Source: GCA-2705995 sp048267965
GTDB taxonomy: Bacteria; Bacteroidota; Bacteroidia; Flavobacteriales_G; Salibacteraceae
Reading direction: 5' to 3'
Assembly: GCA_048267965.1 (NCBI GenBank)
Contig: JBLWWK010000001.1
Span: 1-64,000, forward strand
DNA length: 64,000 nucleotides
Positions 17,080-25,640 of this stretch are shown piece after piece. Both the position numbers and the translations under genes were made by a program. The notes below the pieces were generated by a model. The model searched no databases. It had not been told where the DNA came from and worked only from the letters and a program-made list of their open reading frames with translations. Numbering within the stretch: the stretch's first letter is position 1; every line of letters begins with the position of its first letter.

Positions 17080-18321
17080 ATGCAAGCTCTACGGTCTCTT
17101 CATTATTCTCAGCTTCTTTGGTTTTTGCTCTTTGCTTTTCCTATTTATTCGTTGCAATGGGCGGTAAATGTGGCTGCACTGGTATTTTTGGTAGGGATAA
17201 TTATTCGATTGTTCCATCCATCCAATTTTCAAAAAACACCAATAAGCGCCTTTTTACCATTGATTTTTATGGTGATTTTGGGTCTTTTCTATCTTTTTAA
17301 CGCATTTCTGGCCGAGAACTTTACCACCGCTTGGTTCGAGTTCGAAAAACGGATGGGCTTTATTGCTTTGCCCTTACTCGTGTTTCTACTGCCTAAAAAA
17401 TCGAAATATTCGGTTTTGCTCGCAAGCAGCGCAGGCTTTGTGTCGTCTACCTTGTTACTTTCGGTGTCGATATTGGGTATTCACCTCTTTTTTGCCGTTT
17501 TAGGAACCACAGCCCACGAAAATTATTTCTTTGTTTTGCGGTCGGCTTTCGAATCGGTTTGGGCGCTACATCCTACGTATTTCGGCATTTTTAACGCAAT
17601 ATCCATTTTGGTCTTAATTCATGTTCTTACCCAATTTGAGCTAAAAAAAGGTGAAAAAAGAGTTGGCGTATTAATCGTTCTTATTCTTACTGCAGCATTG
17701 TTTTTGATAGCGGCCAGGGCAGCCATTTTAGCGCTCACGGTAGGAACCGTTTATTACCTAATTGCACAAAAACAATGGAAGTTATTGTTCCCATTTTTAA
17801 TAGGAATAATGGCCGCAGGATGGCTCGCCAAAGATTCTTTGCAGCCTAGAATTGAGCAGGTTTTTCAGATGGCAAAACCAGAATCTACGATGGTAAAAGA
17901 TGGAACATCTATTAGAAGAGATGTTTACAATTGCTCGCTAAACTTACTCGAATATTATTGGTTAACGGGCGCAGGAGCAGAAAATGTGCAAAACGAATTA
18001 AACGGCTGTTATTACGTTTCTAAAACCTATTCTTCTGGACAAATCAACCTCAATACCCACAACGAGTTTTTAAACCAATGGCTTTCTTGGGGCATTTTAG
18101 GTCTGCTGCTTTTGTTCGCTTTTTTGTTTAGCGTTTTGTACGCTACTCGGCAACAACCAGTAGGTGTAGCCATTTGGTGCGTGCTTTTTATTCAGTTGTG
18201 TACAGAAAACCTACTGGCTCGTCAGCATGGAGTTTTTCTAGTTTTGCTTACGTTTTCACTTCTGCTTTATGCAGTTAATTCTTCGAAAGCATCCTTAAAA
18301 AGCAAACTTCCGTCTCCGTAA
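17080..18321 (+). CDS. O-antigen ligase/polymerase family protein (Wzy_C)
   Basis: About 413 residues and 10-12 TM segments. The C-terminal part has NTHNEFLNQWLSWGILGLL, the conserved Wzy_C/WaaL segment with the essential His. Such proteins polymerise repeat units or join the finished glycan to its lipid or protein anchor on the outer face of the inner membrane. I take the ATG at 17080; a GTG nine bases earlier would overlap the upstream gene. The 3' end overlaps convergent queA by 55 bp. With an ABC exporter in the locus, a ligase role is slightly more likely than polymerase. Exact repeated 10-mer at 17739-17748. Confidence 0.82.
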   Translation: MQALRSLHYSQLLWFLLFAFPIYSLQWAVNVAALVFLVGIIIRLFHPSNFQKTPISAFLPLIFMVILGLFYLFNAFLAENFTTAWFEFEKRMGFIALPLLVFLLPKKSKYSVLLASSAGFVSSTLLLSVSILGIHLFFAVLGTTAHENYFFVLRSAFESVWALHPTYFGIFNAISILVLIHVLTQFELKKGEKRVGVLIVLILTAALFLIAARAAILALTVGTVYYLIAQKQWKLLFPFLIGIMAAGWLAKDSLQPRIEQVFQMAKPESTMVKDGTSIRRDVYNCSLNLLEYYWLTGAGAENVQNELNGCYYVSKTYSSGQINLNTHNEFLNQWLSWGILGLLLLFAFLFSVLYATRQQPVGVAIWCVLFIQLCTENLLARQHGVFLVLLTFSLLLYAVNSSKASLKSKLPSP

Positions 18322-19520
18322 CTCAAAAAACGGAAATCGTTGTGAAGAGCGTAATCGTAAATCGTTTTCCATTCGGTTCCTACCAAGGCAGAAATGAGCA
18401 ATAATAAAGTGCTCTTGGGCTGATGAAAGTTGGTGGCCAATGCATCCACTATTTTTAAATCGTAGCCCGGGGCAATCATTAATTGAGTGCGGGTTACCAA
18501 TTCGGTAAGTTGGTGAGATTTCATCCAATCGATGAGAGCAGAAAGTGCTTCTTGCGGAGAAAGGGTTGAATTTAATTCGTACGGATCCCACTGAAAAACC
18601 TCTAATTGATGCAATTCGATGTTTTTGGTTTCCGCTGTTTTAATGCCCAACCAATAAAGACTTTCTAAGGTGCGCATGGAGGTGGTTCCTACCGAAACAA
18701 TGGGTGTGTTTTGCGTTTTGCGAGTGAGTAATTTCTCAATCATTTCGAGCTGCACATGAATGTATTCGAAATGCATATCGTGATCAGCAATGGTTTCGGT
18801 TTGCACAGGTTTAAACGTTCCGGCACCCACGTGTAGCGTTACAAAAAGTTGCTCAATGTTCTTTTTTTGCAAGCTCGAAAAAACAGTTTCGGTAAAATGT
18901 AAACCCGCGGTAGGAGCCGCAACTGAGCCATCGTGCTGTGCATAAACCGTTTGGTAACGAGTTTTGTCGAGGTCTTCAGCATTTCTTTTCAAATAAGGAG
19001 GAAGCGGTGTAATACCGGCAGCGTCTAAAATTTCTGCGAAAGAAAGTGATGAAATACTCCAAGAGAATCGAATTTTGAAGGAACCACTCAGGGCTTCTAG
19101 TTTTTCTACCTTGAGTTCGCAAGTTTGGTTGTTAACAGCAAAAGTGCACGAGAGAAATTCTTCTTTCCATTTTTTGGCACCTCCTACTAAGCAAATCCAT
19201 TCTACAGAAGCGGTTTCGCTCATAGCCAACGCCAAGTTGAGGTGTTTTTGTGCCGGTTCTAAGCAGAAAATTTCAATGGTTTTTCCGTTGCGGTTGGTAA
19301 AATGCATGCGCGCTTGAACTACACGGGTATTGTTAAAAACCAGTGCTGCATTTTCAGGTAAATAATGCTCAATGTTTTTGTATACATCTTGCCGAATGGT
19401 GCCCTGCTTATAAACGAGAAGTTTAGATTGGTCTCTTTGCTCTAAAGGAAATTTGGCAATTCTTTCTTCTGGGAGCGGATAGTTAAAATCTTCAATCTGT
19501 ATCTCTTTGGGGCTTTTCAT
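18267..19520 (-). CDS. queA: S-adenosylmethionine:tRNA ribosyltransferase-isomerase
   Basis: 417 residues. QueA transfers and isomerises the ribosyl part of SAM onto 7-aminomethyl-7-deazaguanine at tRNA position 34, giving epoxyqueuosine. Family motifs are present: YPLPEERIAKFPLEQRDQSKLL at the start, NNTRVVQARM, PTAGLHFT and HVGAGTFKPV. It is longer than the ~350-residue E. coli enzyme, as is common in Bacteroidota. A perfect -7 box lies at 19541-19548. Two exact repeated 10-mers (18375, 18684) and one GGTAGGAGCC variant (18909) fall inside. Confidence 0.95.
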   Translation of the reverse strand: MKSPKEIQIEDFNYPLPEERIAKFPLEQRDQSKLLVYKQGTIRQDVYKNIEHYLPENAALVFNNTRVVQARMHFTNRNGKTIEIFCLEPAQKHLNLALAMSETASVEWICLVGGAKKWKEEFLSCTFAVNNQTCELKVEKLEALSGSFKIRFSWSISSLSFAEILDAAGITPLPPYLKRNAEDLDKTRYQTVYAQHDGSVAAPTAGLHFTETVFSSLQKKNIEQLFVTLHVGAGTFKPVQTETIADHDMHFEYIHVQLEMIEKLLTRKTQNTPIVSVGTTSMRTLESLYWLGIKTAETKNIELHQLEVFQWDPYELNSTLSPQEALSALIDWMKSHQLTELVTRTQLMIAPGYDLKIVDALATNFHQPKSTLLLLISALVGTEWKTIYDYALHNDFRFLSYGDGSLLFKDAFEELTA

Positions 19521-19540
19521 TCTCTTTTTCGCTTAGACGG

Positions 19541-19548
19541 CAAAAGTA
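19541..19548 (-). promoter_or_regulatory. Candidate -7 box (TACTTTTG) of queA
   Basis: Perfect TAnnTTTG on the minus strand, 20 nt upstream of the queA ATG and just before the 3' end of the preceding minus-strand gene (19553). Confidence 0.45.
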
Positions 19549-19552
19549 TAGC

Positions 19553-20047
19553 TCATCGCCAAAATAAAATGCGCAATCGGTTTTTATCACGAATTCGATA
19601 ACTTTTTCGCGTGTTCGAGATTAAACCGGTAATTACTACAGCGCCTAACGATGCCACTGCCGGAATGGCTACTCCTGGGTGGGCTAAATCTTCGTGATTG
19701 AGTAACGCATTGGTAACGGGTATGGCTCCTGCTACAATAAAAACGTATTGTGAAATGCCAGCAGCTACTTCCATGCCTTTGCGGTTTCTGTAAATTCTTT
19801 TTATAGCAGTTAAGGGAATCATTTTATCGCTAATGCCTACCACAGAATCTTGCAAAGAAGATACATAGCCGTTTAACTTTTCACCGGTAAACAACTTTAC
19901 ACGAATAGAATCACCAGCAAAGTACTTGTGTCTTTCCACTTTATTCCATTTGTACTGATCGAAAACTAATGCGCGCTGGGCAAAAAGGCTGTTGAAACCG
20001 AGCAAGAATACCGAAAACCAAAACGTGAAGAGCACCTTAAAATTCAT
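19553..20047 (-). CDS. Hypothetical exported or membrane protein
   Basis: About 164 residues from the ATG at 20045-20047, which gives a clear signal peptide (MNFKVLFTFWFSVFLLGFNSLFAQ). The frame is open further upstream to 20158, but that would overlap the divergent trhO start. After the signal come KYFAGDSIRVKLFTGEKLNGYVSSLQDS, a small beta-rich segment, then two hydrophobic segments (YVFIVAGAIPVTNALL and AIPAVASLGAVVITGLI). I do not recognise a named family; similar small proteins are common in Bacteroidota genomes. It is upstream of queA on the same strand. Confidence 0.6.
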   Translation of the reverse strand: MNFKVLFTFWFSVFLLGFNSLFAQRALVFDQYKWNKVERHKYFAGDSIRVKLFTGEKLNGYVSSLQDSVVGISDKMIPLTAIKRIYRNRKGMEVAAGISQYVFIVAGAIPVTNALLNHEDLAHPGVAIPAVASLGAVVITGLISNTRKSYRIRDKNRLRILFWR

Positions 20048-20120
20048 AAATGCGTTGTTTTGAATACATTTGCAGCCGAATTTCTGATTTATTGTATTAC
20101 CCTCAAAACTTAAGTATAGC

Positions 20121-21197
20121 ATGCAACTGTACAACAAAGTAGACAAAAGGGAACTCAAGAAGCAATTAATGGAAGAGCCGTTTAAGCGTATTACGGTATC
20201 TTTCTATCGCTACGTTATTATTGAGAACCCACAACAAATGCGCGATTCTCTGTTCTTAGATTGGAGCGAACTCGGTTGTTTCGGTAGAATTTATATTGCC
20301 ACAGAAGGCATCAATGCTCAAATGAGTGTTCCTGAGCACAATTGGGAGCAATTTGAAAAGCACTTGCACAGCATCGAAGAGTTTAAAGACATTCCGTTTA
20401 AAATTGCAGTAGAAGACGATGGTAAATCGTTTTACAAATTAGCCATCAAAGTGCGCAAGCAAATTGTTGCAGACGGGTTACAGCCACACGATTATGATGT
20501 TACCAATGTAGGAACCCATCTTACTGCCAAAGAATGGAACACAGCTGTTAACGACCCAGAATCTGTTGTGGTAGATATGAGAAATCATTACGAAAGTGAA
20601 GTAGGAAAATTCAAAGGAGCCATTACGCCAGATGCAGACACATTTAGAGATGAGCTGCCAATGGTTCTTAAAGAATTAGAAGATAAAAAAGACAAGAAAA
20701 TTCTTCTGTATTGCACAGGAGGTATCCGCTGCGAAAAAACTTCAGCTTATCTAAAACATCACGGTTTTAATGATGTAAACCAGTTACTGGGCGGTATCAT
20801 CGATTACCGAAGACAAGTAGATGCAGAAGGGCTCGACAACACATTTATTGGTAAAAACTTTGTGTTCGATCAACGTTTAGGCGAACGCATTACAGACGAT
20901 GTAATTGCTAAATGTCACCAATGTGGCGAACCGTGTGATGATCACACAAACTGTGAAAATGCAGACTGCCATTTGTTATTTATTCAATGCGAAAAGTGCA
21001 AGAAAAAATACGATGGTTGTTGTAGTAAAGCGTGCCAAGAAGTGGCTTTGTTACCAGAAGAAGAACAACGAAAACTACGAAAAGGACAAAATAAAAAAGG
21101 CGATCAACGCAATGTTTACAAAAAAGGCAGGTTGCGCCCGCACGTAGACGAACTGTTTAAAAAAGAAATAGAAACTTCTTTAAAAGCAGAAGACTAA
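20121..21197 (+). CDS. trhO: tRNA uridine(34) hydroxylase, rhodanese family
   Basis: 358 residues, formerly YceA. TrhO uses oxygen to make 5-hydroxyuridine at tRNA position 34. An N-terminal ferredoxin-like domain is followed by a rhodanese domain with the active-site loop CTGGIRCEK (first Cys at residue 198). The C-terminal cysteine cluster CHQCGEPC...C..CEKCKKKYDGCCSKAC looks like a zinc site, as in longer TrhO members. It stands near queA, which modifies the same tRNA position, but on the opposite strand. Confidence 0.92.
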   Translation: MQLYNKVDKRELKKQLMEEPFKRITVSFYRYVIIENPQQMRDSLFLDWSELGCFGRIYIATEGINAQMSVPEHNWEQFEKHLHSIEEFKDIPFKIAVEDDGKSFYKLAIKVRKQIVADGLQPHDYDVTNVGTHLTAKEWNTAVNDPESVVVDMRNHYESEVGKFKGAITPDADTFRDELPMVLKELEDKKDKKILLYCTGGIRCEKTSAYLKHHGFNDVNQLLGGIIDYRRQVDAEGLDNTFIGKNFVFDQRLGERITDDVIAKCHQCGEPCDDHTNCENADCHLLFIQCEKCKKKYDGCCSKACQEVALLPEEEQRKLRKGQNKKGDQRNVYKKGRLRPHVDELFKKEIETSLKAED

Positions 21198-21227
21198 GCT
21201 GAGTAATGTCATTTTTTTGGTTTGTGA

Positions 21228-21242
21228 TGTAAGTTACATTTG
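21228..21242 (+). promoter_or_regulatory. hmgA promoter with overlapping palindrome
   Basis: A perfect -7 box TACATTTG (21235-21242) lies 39 nt upstream of the hmgA ATG. A 13-bp palindrome, ATGTAAGTTACAT (21227-21239), overlaps it, in good position for a repressor. Its half-sites recall TyrR/PhhR boxes (TGTAAA...TTTACA), but with a one-base spacer, so the identity of the regulator is open. Confidence 0.4.
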
Positions 21243-21281
21243 AGACTCGAAAAGAATTATTCACTTTAGAAAAAGATACGT

Positions 21282-22442
21282 ATGCCGATTTATCATCAGC
21301 TCGGAAAAATACCGCACAAAAGACATACTGTGTTCAAGTCTGATAAAGGTGAGCATTACTATGAGCAACTCTTCGGAACCGAAGGTTTCTCAGGAATGTC
21401 TTCGCTTCTTTATCATGTGCACAGACCTACACAGGTTAAAGAAATAATCAAGAGCTATTCAGTAAAGCCGAAAATTGCCATTGAAAACAACATTCAATCG
21501 TTTCGTTTAAAAGGCTTTCAGGTAAACCCAGAAGAAGATTTTTTGGCGAGCCGCAAAGTGGTAATGACCAATAGTGATTGCAACATCGCGTTGGCAGCAC
21601 CACAAAAATCAATGACCGATTATTTCTACAAAAACACCGATTCTGATGAAATGATTTTTGTTCACCAAGGTTCTGGTGTGCTTAAAACATTACTCGGTAA
21701 CATAGAATTTGGCTACGGAGATTACCTTTTAATTCCAAGAGGTATGATTTACCAAATGCACTTCAACGATGAAAATAACCGACTTTTCATTGTAGAGAGC
21801 AGCCAGCCCATGTACACCCCAAAAAGGTACAGAAACCACTTTGGGCAATTGCTAGAACACAGTCCGTTTTGCGAAAGAGACATTCGCAGACCACAGCAAT
21901 TAGAAGTTCACGATGAAAAAGGGGAGTTTTTAATGAAAATTAAAAAACTAGACCAAATTCACGAGCTTACTTACGCAACCCATCCGTTCGATGTTGTAGG
22001 TTGGGATGGCTACAATTATCCGTATGCTTTTTCAATTCACGATTTTGAACCCATAACTGGTCGCGTTCACCAGCCGCCACCCGTACATCAAACATTCGAA
22101 TCTGGCGGATTTGTAGTATGTTCGTTCTGCCCAAGATTATACGATTATCATCCAGAGGCCATTCCGGCACCTTACAACCACAGCAACATCGATTCAGACG
22201 AAGTGCTGTATTACGTAGATGGTGACTTTATGAGCCGAAACGATATCGAAAAAGGGCACATTAGTTTACATCCAGCAGGCATTCCACATGGTCCGCACCC
22301 GGGCGCAATGGAAAGAAGTTTGGGCAAAAAAGAAACAGAAGAATTAGCAGTAATGGTCGACACCTTTAAGCCTTTAATGCTTACAGAAGAAGCCGTTAAA
22401 ATTGCTGATCAGCAATACTATAAATCTTGGCTAGAGCATTAA
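21282..22442 (+). CDS. hmgA: Homogentisate 1,2-dioxygenase
   Basis: 386 residues. Opens the ring of homogentisate to maleylacetoacetate with Fe(II) in tyrosine breakdown. It starts PIYHQLGKIPHKRHTVFK, as in Bacteroidota HmgA. The iron-binding region is visible as YNHSNIDSDEVLYYVDGDF followed by HPAGIPHGPHPG, giving His/Glu/His ligands. Shorter than the ~440-residue proteobacterial and human enzymes, as usual for this lineage. The next gene, hppD, makes its substrate. The two are 136 bp apart with an inverted motif pair between them, so they may be separate transcripts. Confidence 0.93.
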   Translation: MPIYHQLGKIPHKRHTVFKSDKGEHYYEQLFGTEGFSGMSSLLYHVHRPTQVKEIIKSYSVKPKIAIENNIQSFRLKGFQVNPEEDFLASRKVVMTNSDCNIALAAPQKSMTDYFYKNTDSDEMIFVHQGSGVLKTLLGNIEFGYGDYLLIPRGMIYQMHFNDENNRLFIVESSQPMYTPKRYRNHFGQLLEHSPFCERDIRRPQQLEVHDEKGEFLMKIKKLDQIHELTYATHPFDVVGWDGYNYPYAFSIHDFEPITGRVHQPPPVHQTFESGGFVVCSFCPRLYDYHPEAIPAPYNHSNIDSDEVLYYVDGDFMSRNDIEKGHISLHPAGIPHGPHPGAMERSLGKKETEELAVMVDTFKPLMLTEEAVKIADQQYYKSWLEH

Positions 22443-22481
22443 CAACCGGATATCAATTAGCCTTATACATGGCAATGGGCT

Positions 22482-22521
22482 AGTTTCGGTAGGAACACAA
22501 TTTTGGTTCCTACTAAAACTA
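22482..22521. repeat. Intergenic inverted pair of the repeated 10-mer
   Basis: TAGTTTCGGTAGGAAC (22481-22496) faces GTTCCTACTAAAACTA (22506-22521) across 9 bases, pairing at 14 of 16 positions. Its core is the genome motif GGTAGGAAC in opposite orientations. It lies in the 136-bp gap between hmgA and hppD. It could end the hmgA transcript, although no long T-run follows on the plus strand. Confidence 0.75.
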
Positions 22522-22539
22522 CCTATCTGAAATGTATTT

Positions 22540-22547
22540 TATTTTTG
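22540..22547 (+). promoter_or_regulatory. Candidate -7 box (TATTTTTG) of hppD
   Basis: Perfect TAnnTTTG, 31 nt upstream of the hppD ATG. No -33 TTG at usual spacing. Confidence 0.4.
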
Positions 22548-22578
22548 TATTGAATCGAATTTTACCCAACAACAATAT

Positions 22579-23724
22579 ATGAGCGCGATGAAAGACAATT
22601 CTTCTTTAGAACTAGAGAAAATATTCACCGAAGCTGAAGATTTTTTACCCCTTAACGGAACCGACTACGTAGAGTTTTATGTAGGCAATGCCAAACAAGC
22701 TGCCCACTACTACAAAAACGCATTCGGCTTTCAAGATTTGGCCTACGGAGGTCTAGAAACAGGCTTAAAAGACAGAGCTTCTTACGTTTTACAGCAAGAT
22801 AAAATTAGAATAGTTTTAACTACTCCTCTTAATCAAGGAGGGCCTATCAACGAGCATTTAAGTAAGCACGGTGATGGCGTTAAGGTAGTGGCTATTTGGG
22901 TAGATGATGCTACCAAATCTTGGGAAGAAACTACTAAACGAGGTGCTAAATCTTTTATGGAACCTACCGTAGAAGAAGATGAGCACGGTAAAGTAGTTCG
23001 TTCAGGTATTCACACATATGGTGATACTGTTCACATCTTTGTAGAAAGAAAAGAATATAATGGTGTTTTTCTACCCGGTTACAAGCCATACACCAGCGAA
23101 TTTCAGCCAGAGCCAGTGGGCTTAAAATACATCGACCACATGGTGGGTAACGTAGGTTGGAACGAAATGAATACTTGGGTAGAATTCTACAACAAAGTAA
23201 TGGGCTTTGCTCAGCTTATTTCGTTCGATGATAAAGACATTTCTACTGAGTACACTGCTCTTATGAGTAAGGTGATGACCAACGGAAATGGACGCATCAA
23301 ATTCCCAATTAACGAACCCGCAGAAGGCAAGAAAAAATCTCAGGTAGAAGAATACCTAGACTTTTATAACGGTGCTGGTGTTCAGCATATTGCTGTAGCT
23401 ACAGACGATATTGTAACTACCGTTAAAGCTATGAAAGCTAGAGGTGTTGAATTCTTAGAAGTGCCCAGCACGTATTACGATACAGTTTTAGATCGCGTTG
23501 GTGAAATCGATGAAGATTTAGCTCCGTTAAAAGAATTAGGGATCTTAATCGATAGAGACGATGAAGGGTATTTATTGCAGTTGTTTACAAAACCTGTAAG
23601 TGATCGCCCAACGTTATTTTTCGAAATAATTCAACGTAAAGGTGCTCAATCTTTCGGTAAAGGTAACTTCCAAGCCCTTTTCGAAGCAATCGAGCGCGAA
23701 CAAGCCAATAGAGGTACTTTGTAA
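22579..23724 (+). CDS. hppD: 4-hydroxyphenylpyruvate dioxygenase
   Basis: 381 residues. Converts 4-hydroxyphenylpyruvate to homogentisate, the step before HmgA. Two vicinal-oxygen-chelate domains; the C-terminal one carries the Fe(II) facial triad: H187 in YIDHMVGN, H270 in VQHIAVAT and E349 in LFFEIIQRKG. The C-terminal helix (FGKGNFQALFEAIEREQ) that gates the active site is intact. Length is normal. An in-frame ATG three codons later could be the true start. A strong terminator follows. Confidence 0.96.
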   Translation: MSAMKDNSSLELEKIFTEAEDFLPLNGTDYVEFYVGNAKQAAHYYKNAFGFQDLAYGGLETGLKDRASYVLQQDKIRIVLTTPLNQGGPINEHLSKHGDGVKVVAIWVDDATKSWEETTKRGAKSFMEPTVEEDEHGKVVRSGIHTYGDTVHIFVERKEYNGVFLPGYKPYTSEFQPEPVGLKYIDHMVGNVGWNEMNTWVEFYNKVMGFAQLISFDDKDISTEYTALMSKVMTNGNGRIKFPINEPAEGKKKSQVEEYLDFYNGAGVQHIAVATDDIVTTVKAMKARGVEFLEVPSTYYDTVLDRVGEIDEDLAPLKELGILIDRDDEGYLLQLFTKPVSDRPTLFFEIIQRKGAQSFGKGNFQALFEAIEREQANRGTL

Positions 23725-23746
23725 TAATTTTTGGTTTTTTGATTCG

Positions 23747-23778
23747 AAAAAGCCCACAATAACTATTGTGGGCTTTTT
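23747..23778 (+). terminator. Rho-independent terminator after hppD
   Basis: AGCCCACAAT (23751-23760) pairs with ATTGTGGGCT (23765-23774) and is followed by TTTTTC; AAAA precedes the stem. 22 bases after the hppD stop. Confidence 0.9.
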
Positions 23779-23815
23779 TCGTTTAGATACTTAGGTTTCT
23801 CATTAAATTAGTGGC

Positions 23816-25609
23816 ATGCGACTGCCTTTTTTGCTCTGTATGTATTTGTTGTTTCTTAGTGGGCAATCGTATGGGCAAGATTCAATCTCTCATAAACGCG
23901 TTGTTTTTCGTCCTTACGATGAGGTGAGAATTGTTTACCAAGCGCGTAAAAATCAAGAGCAAATTCCAGACGGTTATTTCAAGGTCTACTTTCAAAACAA
24001 ATTACAAGTAGCAGGGCACTACGTTCAAGGAAAACGCGATGGTAAATGGACACGCTTTTTTAGCAATGGTAAACCTCGAATTGAAGCTGAGTATACCAAC
24101 GGACAAAAAACAGGCGAATGGAAATCGTATTATTTCAATCGAAATTCAAAATCTAATTGGCATTACGCCCAAAACTTACGCGTTAACGTTTGGCAATCGA
24201 AATCGAAAAATGGAGATCCGCAACTAAAAGCTGCTTTCGATTCTGTAGGAACCCTTCAACAAGTAATTCTCTATAACTCAAAAGGCGCAGCCGTAGCTAA
24301 TTACGAATGGTTGTACAACGGCCAAAACCAAGAGGAAAGAAGAAGTTTGTATTACGATAACTACCGAATTTTCTCTTACCAAAGGTGGCTCAACGGAGTT
24401 TTAGACGGTCCTGCTATTACTTACCATAAAAATGGAATTGTTTGGGAATCTTTTCTCTACAAAAACGGAAAACTATGGCAAGTAGACGAAATGAATTCTC
24501 GTTCTCGCCAAGCGCTTTTCTCGGGTTCTTTCTTTGCCGGTGAAGGCGAACTAAGAAGGTATTATCCAAACGGATTAAAATACAGTTATTCCCAGTGGAA
24601 AAACGGTGAAAAAAACGGTTTGTATCAGTTGTTCGATAACGGAATAGAAGCGGTGAACGGTTCCTACCGAAACAACCAACCCATTGGTAAATGGACTATT
24701 CATGATGGCTATCACAACCCACATTTTAGCATTGAGTTTAAGCCCGCCCTTCGTAAAGTTTTTGTGAAAGAGTTGCTGAGCTCGAACAAGCGAGAGGCCG
24801 AGTTAGGGCATTATAATACAGAGTGGCAGAAGGTGGGCGAGTGGCAAAAAGTGAATATTTACAACGAACCCACCGAAATTGCGCATTACACCAATGGATT
24901 GCTTGATGGGCATTTTGTTCAGTTCGATTTTGGAGGTGTAAAACGGGTAGAAGGCGTTTATAATTATGGAGAGAAAAATTATGAGTGGAAATACAGAAAT
25001 TCAGCTTCTACCGTAATTTATCGAGAGAATTTCGACAAAAAAGTAGAGCTGAAGACGTGGCGAGAAAGAATAGAAAAAGGTTACCGATGGGTGAAACCAC
25101 CGGTGAAAAAAAAGATTCATCCGCTGTATTTTGAGTTCGATGTTGGGGCTGCTGCTCCAAGAATACCACCACCGCCACCAGGAAGAGTGCTTACTCCGTT
25201 GTTGTATGCCGTTCCCAATTGGGCAGGAACCGAATTGCTGCCACAGCCAGAATTTAACCTCACCTTCGAAGAGCGCTTTATTCGCTTCGAAAGAAATGAA
25301 GATTTTGAGTTTATTCCGCAATTTTTGCCTCCTCGGTTTGAATCTGGGATGAGCGATTTTGATACTTTATTGAAAAACTTGCTGCAGAACTCTAAGAAAA
25401 GCCGTAAAATTGACATCAACGGAAAACTTTGGGTATTACTGAAAGTAGATGAATTAGGAATAATCACTTCTTGTGAAACAGTAAAAACTCTGGGTAAAGG
25501 TGCAGACGATATCGTAGAACTTCTCATCAAACAAATGCCACCTTTGCTACCTGCTGAATATCAGGGAATTCCAGTTGGTGTGTATATGCTAGCTGAAGTT
25601 TTGTACTAA
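23816..25609 (+). CDS. Secreted MORN-like repeat protein with TonB-C-like tail
   Basis: 597 residues with a signal peptide (LPFLLCMYLLFLSGQSYGQ). Residues ~40-400 hold many YwqK/MORN-type repeats of the form G.W..YY.NG....E..Y.NG...G, for example GKWTRFFSNGKPRIEAEYTNGQ. A proline-rich stretch (RIPPPPPGR) follows, and the last ~75 residues (KIDINGKLWVLLKVDELG..SCETVKTLG...LPAEYQGIPVGVYMLAEVLY) resemble the TonB C-terminal fold, used here as a binding module. Function unknown; the layout suggests a periplasmic or surface scaffold. The hybrid kinase gene follows after 31 bp and may be expressed with it, although that gene has its own -7 box. Confidence 0.75.
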   Translation: MRLPFLLCMYLLFLSGQSYGQDSISHKRVVFRPYDEVRIVYQARKNQEQIPDGYFKVYFQNKLQVAGHYVQGKRDGKWTRFFSNGKPRIEAEYTNGQKTGEWKSYYFNRNSKSNWHYAQNLRVNVWQSKSKNGDPQLKAAFDSVGTLQQVILYNSKGAAVANYEWLYNGQNQEERRSLYYDNYRIFSYQRWLNGVLDGPAITYHKNGIVWESFLYKNGKLWQVDEMNSRSRQALFSGSFFAGEGELRRYYPNGLKYSYSQWKNGEKNGLYQLFDNGIEAVNGSYRNNQPIGKWTIHDGYHNPHFSIEFKPALRKVFVKELLSSNKREAELGHYNTEWQKVGEWQKVNIYNEPTEIAHYTNGLLDGHFVQFDFGGVKRVEGVYNYGEKNYEWKYRNSASTVIYRENFDKKVELKTWRERIEKGYRWVKPPVKKKIHPLYFEFDVGAAAPRIPPPPPGRVLTPLLYAVPNWAGTELLPQPEFNLTFEERFIRFERNEDFEFIPQFLPPRFESGMSDFDTLLKNLLQNSKKSRKIDINGKLWVLLKVDELGIITSCETVKTLGKGADDIVELLIKQMPPLLPAEYQGIPVGVYMLAEVLY

Positions 25610-25614
25610 ATTTG
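25607..25614 (+). promoter_or_regulatory. Candidate -7 box (TAAATTTG) of the hybrid kinase gene
   Basis: Perfect TAnnTTTG overlapping the stop codon of the preceding gene and ending 26 nt before the TTG start at 25641. Confidence 0.4.
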
Positions 25615-25640
25615 ATTTACGATTAACTTATAGCACACGT

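Noticed and set aside
25117..25530. Minus-strand 137-codon open frame under the MORN-repeat gene
   Set aside because: It is an antisense shadow of a well-supported gene, with low-complexity sequence and no recognisable domain.
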